64,000 bases of DNA from JAEUIG01 sp046349775. GTDB lineage: Bacteria > Planctomycetota > Planctomycetia > Planctomycetales > Planctomycetaceae. Under the pieces are notes generated by a model. The model was not told the DNA's origin. It was given only the letters and a program-made list of their open reading frames with translations, and did not search any database. Positions 25,568-37,652 of this stretch are shown here, piece by piece; the stretch's first letter is position 1, and each line of letters starts with the position of its first letter. Location of the stretch: the NCBI GenBank assembly GCA_046349775.1, contig JAXMBS010000008.1:1-64000 (forward strand), written 5' to 3'. The translations under genes and the position numbers were made by a program.

Positions 25568-26248
25568 ATGTCGCAGCACGTCACGTTTCAGGTGCTCGAG
25601 GGGCTGGAGCGCGGCGAGGTCTACTGGGATCTGCCGACTCCGGTGACCATCGGCCGGGAAGAAGACAATCACGTCCGGCTCAACGATGAGCGCGTCAGCC
25701 GTTTCCACGCCAAGGTCCAGGAGGACGAAGGCCGCATTATTCTGACCGACCTGGAAAGCACGAACGGCACGCGCGTGAACGGGCATGCCGTAAAAATGCG
25801 CGTGCTGCAGATCGGCGATCAGGTGCAGATCGGGCGGTGCCTGCTGCTATATGGCAGTCCGCAGCAGATCGAGGCGCGGATCAAGGAAGGGGGCCGCCGG
25901 TGGGGGGGTGGCGACCAGACGGTGATGTCGGAGTCGGGTTCCGTCGCCGATCCTGATCCCGGCTCCAGCAGCGTGGACGCCGACCTGTTCGAAGATCCGT
26001 TCCCGCATGGTCCGCCGGAACTGCCGCAGAACCTGTCGGGCGTGCATACGGCGCAGTTGTCGGACCTGCTGGCCTATGTGCATTCGCGCGTGCTGCGCGT
26101 GCTGCTCAGCGTGGAGGAGATTCCCGACGTCCCGGCGGATGCGACTGCGCGGGTCTTGTTGCCGGACGGCGCGTGGCACGAGCTCCAGGAACTGGAGATG
26201 CGGCTGTCGACGTATATGCGGGGTGTGGCGGATCCGGGGCGGGAGTGA
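25568..26248 (+). CDS. FHA domain protein
   Basis: The start at 25568 (MSQHVTFQVLEGLERGEVYW) gives 226 residues; the frame is open further upstream but without coding character. Residues 5-95 form an FHA domain: PVTIGREEDNHVRLNDERVS (GR motif), VSRFHAKVQEDEGRIILTDL (SRxHA) and DLESTNGTRVNGHAV (STNGT), the phosphothreonine-binding signature. A flexible Gly/Pro/Asp-rich linker at about 110-165 leads to a C-terminal helix, TAQLSDLLAYVHSRVLRVLL. It probably reads phosphorylated proteins; planctomycetes have many Ser/Thr kinases, and one is at 58.8 kb. It sits beside a PilZ gene in convergent orientation. Confidence 0.87.
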   Translation: MSQHVTFQVLEGLERGEVYWDLPTPVTIGREEDNHVRLNDERVSRFHAKVQEDEGRIILTDLESTNGTRVNGHAVKMRVLQIGDQVQIGRCLLLYGSPQQIEARIKEGGRRWGGGDQTVMSESGSVADPDPGSSSVDADLFEDPFPHGPPELPQNLSGVHTAQLSDLLAYVHSRVLRVLLSVEEIPDVPADATARVLLPDGAWHELQELEMRLSTYMRGVADPGRE

Positions 26249-26338
26249 GGGGCTGAAGTCGTCCCTCCAGCGAACGGAAGCGCCGCATGAGGCGCCGCGG
26301 GCATTGCACGTGCCCCTTCAGAGAGGGAAAACCGATGG

Positions 26339-26355
26339 CACTGGCGGAGCCAGTG
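26339..26355. repeat. Short hairpin CACTGGC/GCCAGTG
   Basis: A 7-bp perfect stem with a 3-base loop lies in the 152-base gap between the FHA and PilZ genes. The same core occurs in the longer inverted repeat at 1066-1102. It may be a dispersed palindromic unit or a bidirectional terminator for the convergent genes. Confidence 0.4.
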
Positions 26356-26400
26356 GCACCCCCGGCCACGTCGTCGATGACAGGCTGCCACCCGTCGCGG

Positions 26401-26763
26401 TCAGTTCTGGCGCTGGGCGGTTTCGGTGTTCAGGAACCGGCCGCCGCTCATGAACATTCCGTTGTCGCACGGATGGCACCACTCGATCCGTACGCGGTAC
26501 TCGAACTGCCGCGTCTCGCTGGCCATCCGCACGGTGACGTCGCCCGGGCTGACGTTGCCGCGATGGAGCAGGCCGATGCCGAACCGGCTGATTTCCCGCG
26601 TCATGGCCGAGATCGTATTGCCGCGATGAGTGACGACTTCCGCCGGCACCGACAACTCCAGCCGTTCGGCCACGCGATCGTGTTCGACGTCCGACTTGCC
26701 GATGCTTTCCAGCACGGCCCGGAGCTCGTCGATTGAGGGTCGCTTCCAGGGGTCGGACGTCAT
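26401..26763 (-). CDS. PilZ domain protein
   Basis: A 120-residue protein. The start at 26763 (MTSDPWKRPSIDELRAVLES) gives a short helical N-terminus, then the PilZ fold: RVAERLELSVPAEVVTHRGN, MTREISRFGIGLLHRGNVSP (equivalent of the D/NxSxxG motif, here EISRFG) and FEYRVRIEWCHPCDNGMFMS. The RxxxR motif is imperfect (RVAERLEL), so binding of cyclic di-GMP is likely but not certain. The longer frame to 26862 adds only Ser/Thr-rich sequence. It is convergent with the FHA gene. Confidence 0.72.
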   Translation of the reverse strand: MTSDPWKRPSIDELRAVLESIGKSDVEHDRVAERLELSVPAEVVTHRGNTISAMTREISRFGIGLLHRGNVSPGDVTVRMASETRQFEYRVRIEWCHPCDNGMFMSGGRFLNTETAQRQN

Positions 26764-27142
26764 GACGGGGGCCTGTCGATGTCCAGAATCGTGTGCGGCA
26801 GTGAGATCAGTCAGAGAGCGGGCGCTGGTCGTCCCACTGGCCGACGACTCGCGCCCGCCCAAATATAGGCCACGCCGCCCGGGCTGACCGTAGAATCAAG
26901 TCAACCGCCGCTCCGACCTGCGTTGCCAATGGATCCACCTGTCGATGCAGGCAGCAATACCGGCGCAGGCCGCTTAATCGGAGCAGGATGCGCGAACGCC
27001 GCTCCTGAATTCGTGTCTCCACCGATCGTAACTCCATTCGACATTCCGACATTGGGGCATTTCCTGTCCGCTGTCCGCTTTCGGCTTTCCGCTTTCATTC
27101 GCCCCTTGATCCCCGTCCGCCATCCCCCCTACAACTGACCCG
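26764..27142. other. Intergenic region upstream of metH with short direct repeats
   Basis: No gene is seen. Near 27061-27110 the sequence holds direct repeats of TCCGCTTT-like octamers (CTGTCCGCTTTCGGCTTTCC), a simple intergenic repeat. I looked for a cobalamin or SAM/SAH riboswitch ahead of metH and could not recognise one by eye. Confidence 0.4.
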
Positions 27143-31007
<3,865 letters not shown>

Positions 31008-31034
31008 CGCCGGCCGACGGACAATCGTCACATC

Positions 31035-32219
31035 TCACGCGGATCGAAAGTCCCACCCGACACTCGCCAGTGCGACGGTGTTCCGTACGGCCATTCGGAC
31101 GCCCCCGAGCAGACTTCGTGTCACCGACACTCCGGATTCCCGGCGATTCCGCTGGTCGTTGATCGCACGTTGCAGACTCAGACAGCGTGTGATGGCGCCG
31201 CGGAATCCTTCTTCCAAAACGTCTGCCGCGACGCGCCGGTAGCTCTCTGACAGCCGCTCGAGCGAGTCGGCCCATGGCCAGCCGCGACGAATCAACGCGC
31301 GCGCGATCTTTGCGGCACGCGCCGGCAGCGGGTCAGCGGCAGCAGGTGTGTGCGGAGCCCCTGGAAACACTCGTGCCACCGCGGCTCGCGCAAACGCGAG
31401 CGCTACACCACTGCCGGTCTCAGCGGCGCGACGTTCGCACTCCGCCGCATCTGTGCGGCAAAGCAGCAGGTCCAGGTCCGCGAGCCGCAGGAGCGTCGTC
31501 AGGAGCCGGTCGTTGACGAGTTGTGTCGCCAGGTGCAGGAGCACGTCCGCCGGGTTAAGCACGCTCACGGGAATAGCGCCGAAGTGCGCCGGGCGTCGTC
31601 GCGACAGCAGGTCGGCCGTCACGAACTGAAAGGGACGGTCTGGTGCGTAAGTCTGCGTGTGCAGATCAATCGTCGTCGCGGCCGATCCTGCGGCGTCCCA
31701 GTTGGAGAATGTCGTCGCCCCCTTGATCGCGAGCCACTCCTGCTCGTTGCGATTGCCGTTTAGGGGGACAAAGCCTGACTCGAGCAGGACGCGCCGCGCC
31801 GCGTCGTAGGCCTCGAACGACACCAGGACATCAACGTCGTTCAACAACCGCGTCCCGGGGGGATAGATCGACGCGATCAGGGCCGCGCCTTTCATCAGCG
31901 CCCAGGGGATGCCAGACGAGTTCCACAGTTCGCAGACCGGCGCCAGATGCCGCTCGATGGTTGTCAGGCGCAGCTGCGCGGTCGCGGTTGCGAGCCGGAA
32001 CTGCGAATCCGCTGCCGAACTGCCGGGCGGGCACAGGTCGGGATGGCTGCGAGTATTGTGGGCGACGGCCGGCAGCACCCAATTGCGGGCCGCCAGCTCG
32101 CACGCAGCGGCCGGGGAGAATCCGCGCAGTTTTAGCGCCGCGCGGGCCGACTCCAGAGCGGTCGGCGACGGGGCGATGCTCGCCAGGGCACGCACGTATG
32201 CCTGCTCAGGGCACGTCAC
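31035..32219 (-). CDS. Nucleotidyltransferase family protein (NTP_transf_5-like)
   Basis: A 394-residue protein with the uncharacterised nucleotidyltransferase fold. IPWALMKGAALIASIYPPGT followed by RLLNDVDVLVSFEAYDAARR near residues 105-145 gives the LKG...Y....R...DxDxLV pattern with two catalytic Asp. NPADVLLHLATQLVND and LLRLADLDLLL follow, as in other members. It is the third gene of a minus-strand cassette after an HprK-like kinase and a PqqD-like gene (61-base gap to the latter). Cassettes of these three families occur in several bacteria and are suspected to modify a peptide or protein; the substrate here is unknown. The frame is intact. Confidence 0.82.
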   Translation of the reverse strand: MTCPEQAYVRALASIAPSPTALESARAALKLRGFSPAAACELAARNWVLPAVAHNTRSHPDLCPPGSSAADSQFRLATATAQLRLTTIERHLAPVCELWNSSGIPWALMKGAALIASIYPPGTRLLNDVDVLVSFEAYDAARRVLLESGFVPLNGNRNEQEWLAIKGATTFSNWDAAGSAATTIDLHTQTYAPDRPFQFVTADLLSRRRPAHFGAIPVSVLNPADVLLHLATQLVNDRLLTTLLRLADLDLLLCRTDAAECERRAAETGSGVALAFARAAVARVFPGAPHTPAAADPLPARAAKIARALIRRGWPWADSLERLSESYRRVAADVLEEGFRGAITRCLSLQRAINDQRNRRESGVSVTRSLLGGVRMAVRNTVALASVGWDFRSA

Positions 32220-32280
32220 GACTGCTGCCTCACTGGTTGGCAGGCGAAATGCCGCTGGCGTTCATGAGGGCAGCACCCGG

Positions 32281-32694
32281 TCAGAAGCTGAAGATTTCGC
32301 CGCGCCCCCCGCCGTTCGGACCCGAGACGACACCGAGAGCATTGGCCGGCGCGGCCATGGACACGATCGCCGGGACGACGGCGGCCACCGCCGCTCTAGT
32401 CAGCATCCGCCGCGTCAACCCGCGCGATTGTTCGCCGGACTGCCGCGGTCCGACAGTCAACAGTTGCCGGTCGTGCAGCAATTGGATGGCCTGACGCACG
32501 GCATCGGTTGGCAGGTCATGGGCGCGGGCATCCACTTCGATCTGCTCGAGGGAATGCTCGCCGTCGCAGCGTTCCCAGACGAACGCCGCCGCCGCGTTCA
32601 GCGCATGCGCCGCGTGCGTGCGATGGTCGAAGACCACCAGTTCGTCTCCGACTTCTTCAACGTGGAGGTCGTCAGTTCGGGCAATGGGCTGCAT
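32281..32694 (-). CDS. PqqD family protein with C-terminal Tat-like hydrophobic segment
   Basis: A 137-residue protein. The start at 32694 (MQPIARTDDLHVEEVGDELV) is chosen because the PqqD domain begins at once and the upstream frame is the shadow of the kinase gene. Residues 1-90 are PqqD-like: VVFDHRTHAAHALNAAAAFV, ERCDGEHSLEQIEVDARAHD and AVRQAIQLLHDRQLLTVG. PqqD-type domains bind leader peptides and present them to modifying enzymes. Residues 100-125 (GLTRRMLTRAAVAAVVPAIV, ending SMAAPANA) form a hydrophobic stretch after an Arg-Arg pair, like a Tat or membrane-anchor signal but C-terminal. The gene overlaps the end of the kinase gene by 23 bases, implying translational coupling. Confidence 0.83.
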   Translation of the reverse strand: MQPIARTDDLHVEEVGDELVVFDHRTHAAHALNAAAAFVWERCDGEHSLEQIEVDARAHDLPTDAVRQAIQLLHDRQLLTVGPRQSGEQSRGLTRRMLTRAAVAAVVPAIVSMAAPANALGVVSGPNGGGRGEIFSF

Positions 32695-33517
32695 CGATCG
32701 ATCTCTCGTTGTACGAGCAAATGTGAGTATCAGGTTCGCAGAACAATTCGTCGCAGAATTCCAGAATCCGTTGGGCGGTCTTCGCGGCGTCGCCGCGCGG
32801 GCCGCCCAGGCAGATGGCGTCGCGGGCAACTCGAGCCAACGCCGATCCGACGCGCTGCGGGTCGATTCGCGCCGCAGGGGCATTCGCAAACAATCGCAAC
32901 ACACATTCGCCGGCGGAGAGCCGAACCGGTTGCCAGTCGCCGCCAGACCGATACTCGGTATCGACGACGAGGAGGGGCTTCACCGGATCGTGCGCGGCGT
33001 GGGAGCCGAAGTCGGCCGCGGACTGTTCGATCCGTCCGTCCGGCGTCCGCATGCGTAGCGGGCAGTGGTACGGCAAGACGCGGCCATCCGCGGCGATCAC
33101 CGCAAAGTCGTCGGAGTAGTAATCCGCCCCTGCGGCGAGCAGGGCGGCGGTGAGGGTCGTCTTCCCGGCGAACGAACGCCCCGGCAGGAGGATCGCCCGG
33201 CCGCGGTATCGGACGACGCCGGCATGCACGAAGACATGCGGCGAATACTGGGCCACGTGCAGGGTCGTCAGGGTGTCGAACTGCCAGGCGAGCGGTGCAT
33301 CCACCGGCAGGTCGGCCTGATGCGGCCGTCCATCGACCAGCAGGGCCACCGGCTGGCCCGCTTGGTCAAAGTCGATCCGGAACGTCGGGGCAATGCAGTC
33401 AGACGTGATCTGATGCGGCGGCAGGCCCCTCAGCATTGGCGCAAGGCATTCGGGCCGGTTGGTTTCCACCCGCAAGGCGACGCCGAAAGAGGAGAATGAT
33501 TGCTGCCAGCACTGCAT
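32672..33517 (-). CDS. HPr kinase-like P-loop protein
   Basis: A 281-residue protein. YRGRAILLPGRSFAGKTTLT near residues 105-123 is a Walker A loop (GxxxxGKT), and AGADYYSDDFAVIAADGRVL near residue 130 matches the SDD/ADDxVxI segment of HPr kinase/phosphorylase. The N-terminal part (FSSFGVALRVETNRPECLAP) and VAQYSPHVFVHAGVVRYRGR agree with HprK-related proteins that lack the HPr-binding N-domain. The expected activity is phosphorylation of a protein or peptide partner, not of HPr itself. It is first in the cassette with PqqD and nucleotidyltransferase. I see no good precursor-peptide frame in the gap 33518-33668; the upstream gene is the PEP-CTERM protein, behind a terminator. Confidence 0.8.
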   Translation of the reverse strand: MQCWQQSFSSFGVALRVETNRPECLAPMLRGLPPHQITSDCIAPTFRIDFDQAGQPVALLVDGRPHQADLPVDAPLAWQFDTLTTLHVAQYSPHVFVHAGVVRYRGRAILLPGRSFAGKTTLTAALLAAGADYYSDDFAVIAADGRVLPYHCPLRMRTPDGRIEQSAADFGSHAAHDPVKPLLVVDTEYRSGGDWQPVRLSAGECVLRLFANAPAARIDPQRVGSALARVARDAICLGGPRGDAAKTAQRILEFCDELFCEPDTHICSYNERSIDAAHCPN

Positions 33518-33668
33518 GGAACGGCCCGAACGCCAAACGGACAGGGCCTTTCATTCTGCACCGTCGTCAGGGCGCGTGCAAGCTGCATTTCATGCGGTGA
33601 ACATGTTCAGGAGCACAGTCCTCATCCCGCCCTTGTCCGGCTCTGAGGTGTCACCCACCCTGGCGGCG

Positions 33669-33707
33669 CAAAAAACCACCCCGCGTGCCGTCTGGCGACG
33701 CGGGGTG
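33669..33707 (-). terminator. Rho-independent terminator after PEP-CTERM gene
   Basis: On the minus strand a perfect 10-bp stem (CACCCCGCGT with ACGCGGGGTG, 11-base loop) is followed by GGTTTTTT. It begins 46 bases after the PEP-CTERM stop and separates that gene from the kinase cassette. Confidence 0.9.
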
Positions 33708-33752
33708 ATGATTGTCGGAATTCCGTCGGCGACCAACCGCGCCGAATTGGGC

Positions 33753-34469
33753 TTAAGCCGCCGTCCGCTTCCGCCGCACGAGTCCCATGCCCGCCATCCC
33801 CAGAACCGCCAGCATGCCCGTAGAAGGTTCCGGCGCCATCGTGACTTTCAGGTTGTCGATGCCCACCGGCGCCGTCGTCCAGTCAATGAACTCCAGCGTA
33901 TAGACAGTCTTGCCGAAGGCGATTGTCGAATGTGACAGGTAGCCGTTCGTCTTGTTTGCGGAGTTGTCGTAGTACAGGTACTGCACCCCGTCCGCTTTCA
34001 GCGTGAAATCGGCCTTGCCGGTCGTAACGGGAAAGATCTGCCAGTCGAAATCGATGGCTGTCACCCCGATATCGAACGTAATCTTGATCCGATCGCCCAC
34101 GCCTGCAGGCAGGCCGGCATTCCAGCGATTGATCAGGTACGTGTCTTTGGGATTCGCATGAAAGACGCCGTTGTCCGTGTTGCCGAGGTAATTGGTCGGC
34201 CCCACATTTTCCGGCTTTTCCTTCAGCGTCGTCGTGCCGTCGTAAACGGTGACGTTCGATCCGATCACCGACTCGATGTACGTCTCGATCCCATCGGTTC
34301 CGGTGGCGCTGTTCACGCCTGCCGCGAGTGAATTGAAGTTCAGGATGTAGCCTGCGTCGGTGCGTCCTCCTGCGAATGCCAGGAGTGCGACGCTGTACAA
34401 CCCGATCTGACGAAGACCTCTAGAGACCGAACCGCGCTCGCGCGCGGCGCAGTATGGCGATGCGTCCAT
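33753..34469 (-). CDS. PEP-CTERM sorting domain protein
   Basis: A 238-residue exported protein. The start at 34469 (MDASPYCAARERGSVSRGLR) places a hydrophobic signal QIGLYSVALLAFAGGRTDAG near residues 21-40. The mature part is a beta-rich domain (GYILNFNSLAAGVNSATGTD, KITFDIGVTAIDFDWQIFPV). The C-terminus is the exosortase signal: APEPSTGMLAVLGMAGMGLV followed by RRKRTAA, that is a PEP motif, hydrophobic helix and basic tail. Such proteins are recognised and cleaved by exosortase and delivered to the surface, often in exopolysaccharide-forming bacteria. No exosortase gene is in this window. A terminator follows. Confidence 0.88.
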   Translation of the reverse strand: MDASPYCAARERGSVSRGLRQIGLYSVALLAFAGGRTDAGYILNFNSLAAGVNSATGTDGIETYIESVIGSNVTVYDGTTTLKEKPENVGPTNYLGNTDNGVFHANPKDTYLINRWNAGLPAGVGDRIKITFDIGVTAIDFDWQIFPVTTGKADFTLKADGVQYLYYDNSANKTNGYLSHSTIAFGKTVYTLEFIDWTTAPVGIDNLKVTMAPEPSTGMLAVLGMAGMGLVRRKRTAA

Positions 34470-34839
34470 TTCCGATGGCCCTGTTCGATCCACATGATTG
34501 TTGTGTCGTCGCCGAACGCGGCAACGCGACACAGGATACAGAAGATCAGGGTGGCGATAGACCGCCACTCGGCTGGACAAGCCAGTCTTCGCAAACCGGC
34601 CCTGCCATGGCTGTGCGTCATTAAAACCGGCATAACCCTCAAAGTCAACAGTTCGATCAAAATTCTCCGATCGATCAGTGGTCGCACAATATTGCAGTTC
34701 CATCGAGTGCGGGCGTCCGCTCGCGCCCCACTCGTCTTGCCCATTGATGCGCAAGCCGATATGAATATGTCAGATCCCCGCCGCGACCGTCCTCCCGACA
34801 GGTCGTCTAGATTGGTCCGCCACGGACCACCCGCCTGAC

Positions 34840-36259
34840 ATGCACAGCCCGCCGGATCCGATGCTGAACCCCGCCCGGACAACTTGGACCGCGCCGCGCT
34901 ATCTCATCGACCGCCGGACCGCACTCCAGGTCGGCGCCTCGGGAGTCGTCGGCGCGGCGCTGCCTGTGACCGCTCGCCCGGCATTGGCGGCCAGCGCCGC
35001 CGGCGCTCGCGCCAAGTCCGTGCTCCTGGTCATCTGCAGCGGGGGGCCGAGCCAGCTCGATGTCTGGGATCCCAGCCCGAAGCGGCCGCCGAGGTCCGCG
35101 GCGAATTCGCCTCGATCGCCACCGCCGCGTCCGGCGTCATGGTCGGCGAGCATATGCCGCGGCTGGCCAGCAGCTCAATCGCTGGTCGCGATCGTCCGTA
35201 CGCTCAAGCACGTCGAAGGGAATCACCTGCTGGCGATGCACGTCGCCCTCACCGGCCGGCCGACCCCGGTCCCACGCACTGCCAGCGACCTCGATCGCGT
35301 CGAATCGCGATTCGACTTCTTCCGGAACTTCGCAGCGGCCCGACTTCGTCCGGCCGAGGCACGACGGCATCCGACCGGCGTCACGCTGCCCAACTACTTC
35401 ATTGAAGGTGCGCTGACCTGGCCCGGCCAACATGCCGGGTTCCTGGGCGCGCGGCACGATCCCTGGCAGATCAACCAGGATCCGAACGATCCGAACTTCA
35501 AGGTAGATGTGCTCAACCTGCCGGCGGATGTCGCCTTCCACGCGGCTGGTCTCCGCCGGGTGCTCCTCGATGCGGTCAACGGATCGGCTGCTGATCTGGC
35601 GACCGCACGGACGAAGGCGATCGCCGACCAGTACGATGTGGCGTTTCACTGCTCAGCTCCGAAAAAGTCGCGAAGGCTTTGAGATTCAGCGGGAATCGAA
35701 CGAGACCCGCGATCGGTACGGCCGGCACAAGTTTGGCCAGTCGCTCTTGCTCGCGCGGCGGCTGGTCGAGGCGGGTGTGCCGATGGTCCAGGCCGCGATG
35801 GGGATCGTGCAGACCTGGGACACGCATGTCGACAACTGGGGACGGCTGAAAACCGGTCTGCTGCCGCCGCTGGATCAGGGGCTCGCCGCGCTGATGGACG
35901 ACCTGTCCGATCGCGGCCTGCTGGACGAGACGCTCGTGATTGTCATGGGCGAATTCGGCCGCACGCCGAAGATTTCGACACTCCCGGGACAGACCATCTC
36001 CGGCCGCGATCACTGGCCGTACGCCTACTCGGCACTGTTCGCCGGCGCCGGGGTGCGCGGCGGGCAGGTCATCGGCCAGACCGACGCGATTGCCGCCTAC
36101 CCGGTGACGCGCGCCTGGAGCCCGGCCGACGTCTGCACGACGATCTTTGACGCGCTCGGCGTCGATCACAACGCGGCGGTCATCGACCCGCTCGGCCGGG
36201 CGAATCATCTGCTGAACGGCGACGTCATCGAGCCGCTGTACAGCGGGCGAAACATCTAA
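34840..36259 (+). pseudogene. DUF1501 domain protein, frameshifted at several points
   Basis: The start (34840, or 34861 at MLNPARTTW) leads to a Tat signal, LIDRRTALQVGASGVVGAAL, then KSVLLVICSGGPSQLDVWDP. Near 35080 the frame changes to PEAAAEVRGEFASIATAASG and MVGEHMPRLA, then QQLNRW, then VAIVRTLKHVEGNHLLAMHV. The middle GVTLPNYFIEGALTWPGQHA is in frame. Near 35665 another shift leads to FEIQRESNETRDRYGRHKFG, VIVMGEFGRTPKISTLPGQT and GRDHWPYAYSALFAGAGVRG, then the end at 36259. All DUF1501 (sulfatase-like, alkaline-phosphatase superfamily) landmarks are recoverable, so indels rather than decay are likely. In planctomycetes this gene is usually preceded by a DUF1549/DUF1553 cytochrome gene; none is next to it here. 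Function unknown; exported. Confidence 0.83.
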
Positions 36260-36261
36260 AC

Positions 36262-37170
36262 CGCTCGTTCGCCGTCCGCTGACGATGAGCAAGGCGAAGC
36301 CGTCGGACCGGTCCCGGTAAAACATCAGGTTGCACCTGACGCGGAATGCATCGCCGCGCGTCGCTCGAGGCGGACGCTTCCAGTACCACCACCTCCACCA
36401 GCCGGCGGCGATCGCGCCTGCTGCATACCAGACAATGTCCAGATAATCGGCCGTGCTGTGGTCGGCAAACGTCTGCGTTGCTGGCAGCCAGACTTCAAAA
36501 CGAACGACCACCACCAGCGGAATGAATACCTCCGATGTCGACGGCATCGATCGGACCTGCCCAAGGCCGACTGAGCTCTGCAGCCACAGCATGATCGGCA
36601 CCCAGAACGGAATGCAGATCAGATCATTAGTGTTCGTGCGGAACCCGCCGGCAACCAGCGGCGATCGCCAGCCGATTGATAGTACAGCGTTACGCACGCG
36701 AGAAAGAGCGGGTCACCGAGGTAACGGAAACCGGAGGTGTCTGGCCGTCGCGGGTCATGTCCTTTGACGGTTCGCAGGCCATCGCGACGGCCGCGTCGCC
36801 GAAGACCGACGCCGCGGATGCGATCATCGCACTCATGTCAATGCCCAGTGGGGATGTGCAGATACGCCATGAACTGCCATTAGGACGGCAACGCCGATTG
36901 TCATGACCCAACTCAAAATCTCTGTCCGATCGTCTCCTGGCGTACTTGGGACACAGCATCCAGCACGCAATGGAGTGCAAATGCAGGCGACGCTCGCCAG
37001 CTTGATTCCTCCGTCAACTCGAACGTGAATGCGCAGCGTCGCCGAGCGGAGGGGTTGATTCGCGATGCGACGGATGTCCGCATCGAGACCGTCGCCTCCT
37101 GGTGCGCATCGCGACCAAGCGAGTACAAATCGAACGATTCGCCGGCCGGCGTACTGATACGCGTGTTCAC
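36262..37170 (-). pseudogene. Possible VanZ-like membrane protein, heavily broken
   Basis: The 36260-37622 gap is about 1.36 kb with no intact gene. On the minus strand, residues read between 36697 and about 36290 include NDLICIPFWVPIMLWLQSSV, EVFIPLVVVVRFEVWLPATQ and TADYLDIVWYAAGAIAAGWW. These resemble the last helices of VanZ-family proteins (the '...E..Q.F.P.R..D..D...N..GA..G' pattern). Further upstream, other frames give RVDGGIKLASVACICTPL and EILSWVMTIGVAVLMAVHGV. I infer a membrane-protein gene with many frame changes, or a decaying remnant. Boundaries are approximate and confidence is low. The part from 37171 to 37622 shows nothing recognisable. Confidence 0.3.
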
Positions 37171-37622
37171 GGATCGAGCAGCTCTCCGAATTCGTCATAT
37201 CTGCATTTGGGGGAATTTCGTTGGCACCAATGACGGGACGTCGGAAGTCTGGTGGCCTGCCGATATTCCCCGATCTGCTCGGCGATCTCCCCAGTTCGGT
37301 GAACGCAGCATAGTGATCGTCGAACAGTCCCACCGTGCCGACCGACATCGCCTGCTGCCACCGCCAAGATACGTCAGGATGCCGACAGCTGCACCGCAGG
37401 ACAGGGCGACGCCGCGCGCTTCGCGGGCTGCGGGTGTTGAAGGGCGATTCTGGAGCGGAAGATTCTGTCATCGATGCATTGAAACGCGGACGATTGGACT
37501 GGCGTTGAGTCAATGGCCCGACAGCATCAACGCCGGACACGAACGTCCAGGATCGACACTCCGTGTGATGCAAATTGTCACGTCATACCGGATTAACCCG
37601 CCATGTTTAGTCAATTTCGTCC

Positions 37623-37646
37623 AGCCACGGGGTTCACCCCGTGGCT
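37623..37646. repeat. Perfect palindrome with 10-bp arms ahead of ceramidase-like gene
   Basis: AGCCACGGGG (37623-37632), loop TTCA, CCCCGTGGCT (37637-37646). It lies 7 bases before the ATG at 37653, where it would fold in the mRNA leader and cover the region of a ribosome binding site. I know very similar palindromes as common intergenic repeats in planctomycete genomes. Confidence 0.75.
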
Positions 37647-37652
37647 CATGTG

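Noticed and set aside
26764..27142. Riboswitch (cobalamin or SAM/SAH type) upstream of metH
   Set aside because: I could not recognise a B12-box or SAH-type core by eye; a covariance-model search would be needed to settle it.
31035..33517. Lasso-peptide biosynthesis cluster
   Set aside because: Kinase, PqqD and nucleotidyltransferase are present, but no precursor peptide, asparagine-synthase-like cyclase or transglutaminase-like protease gene is visible nearby.
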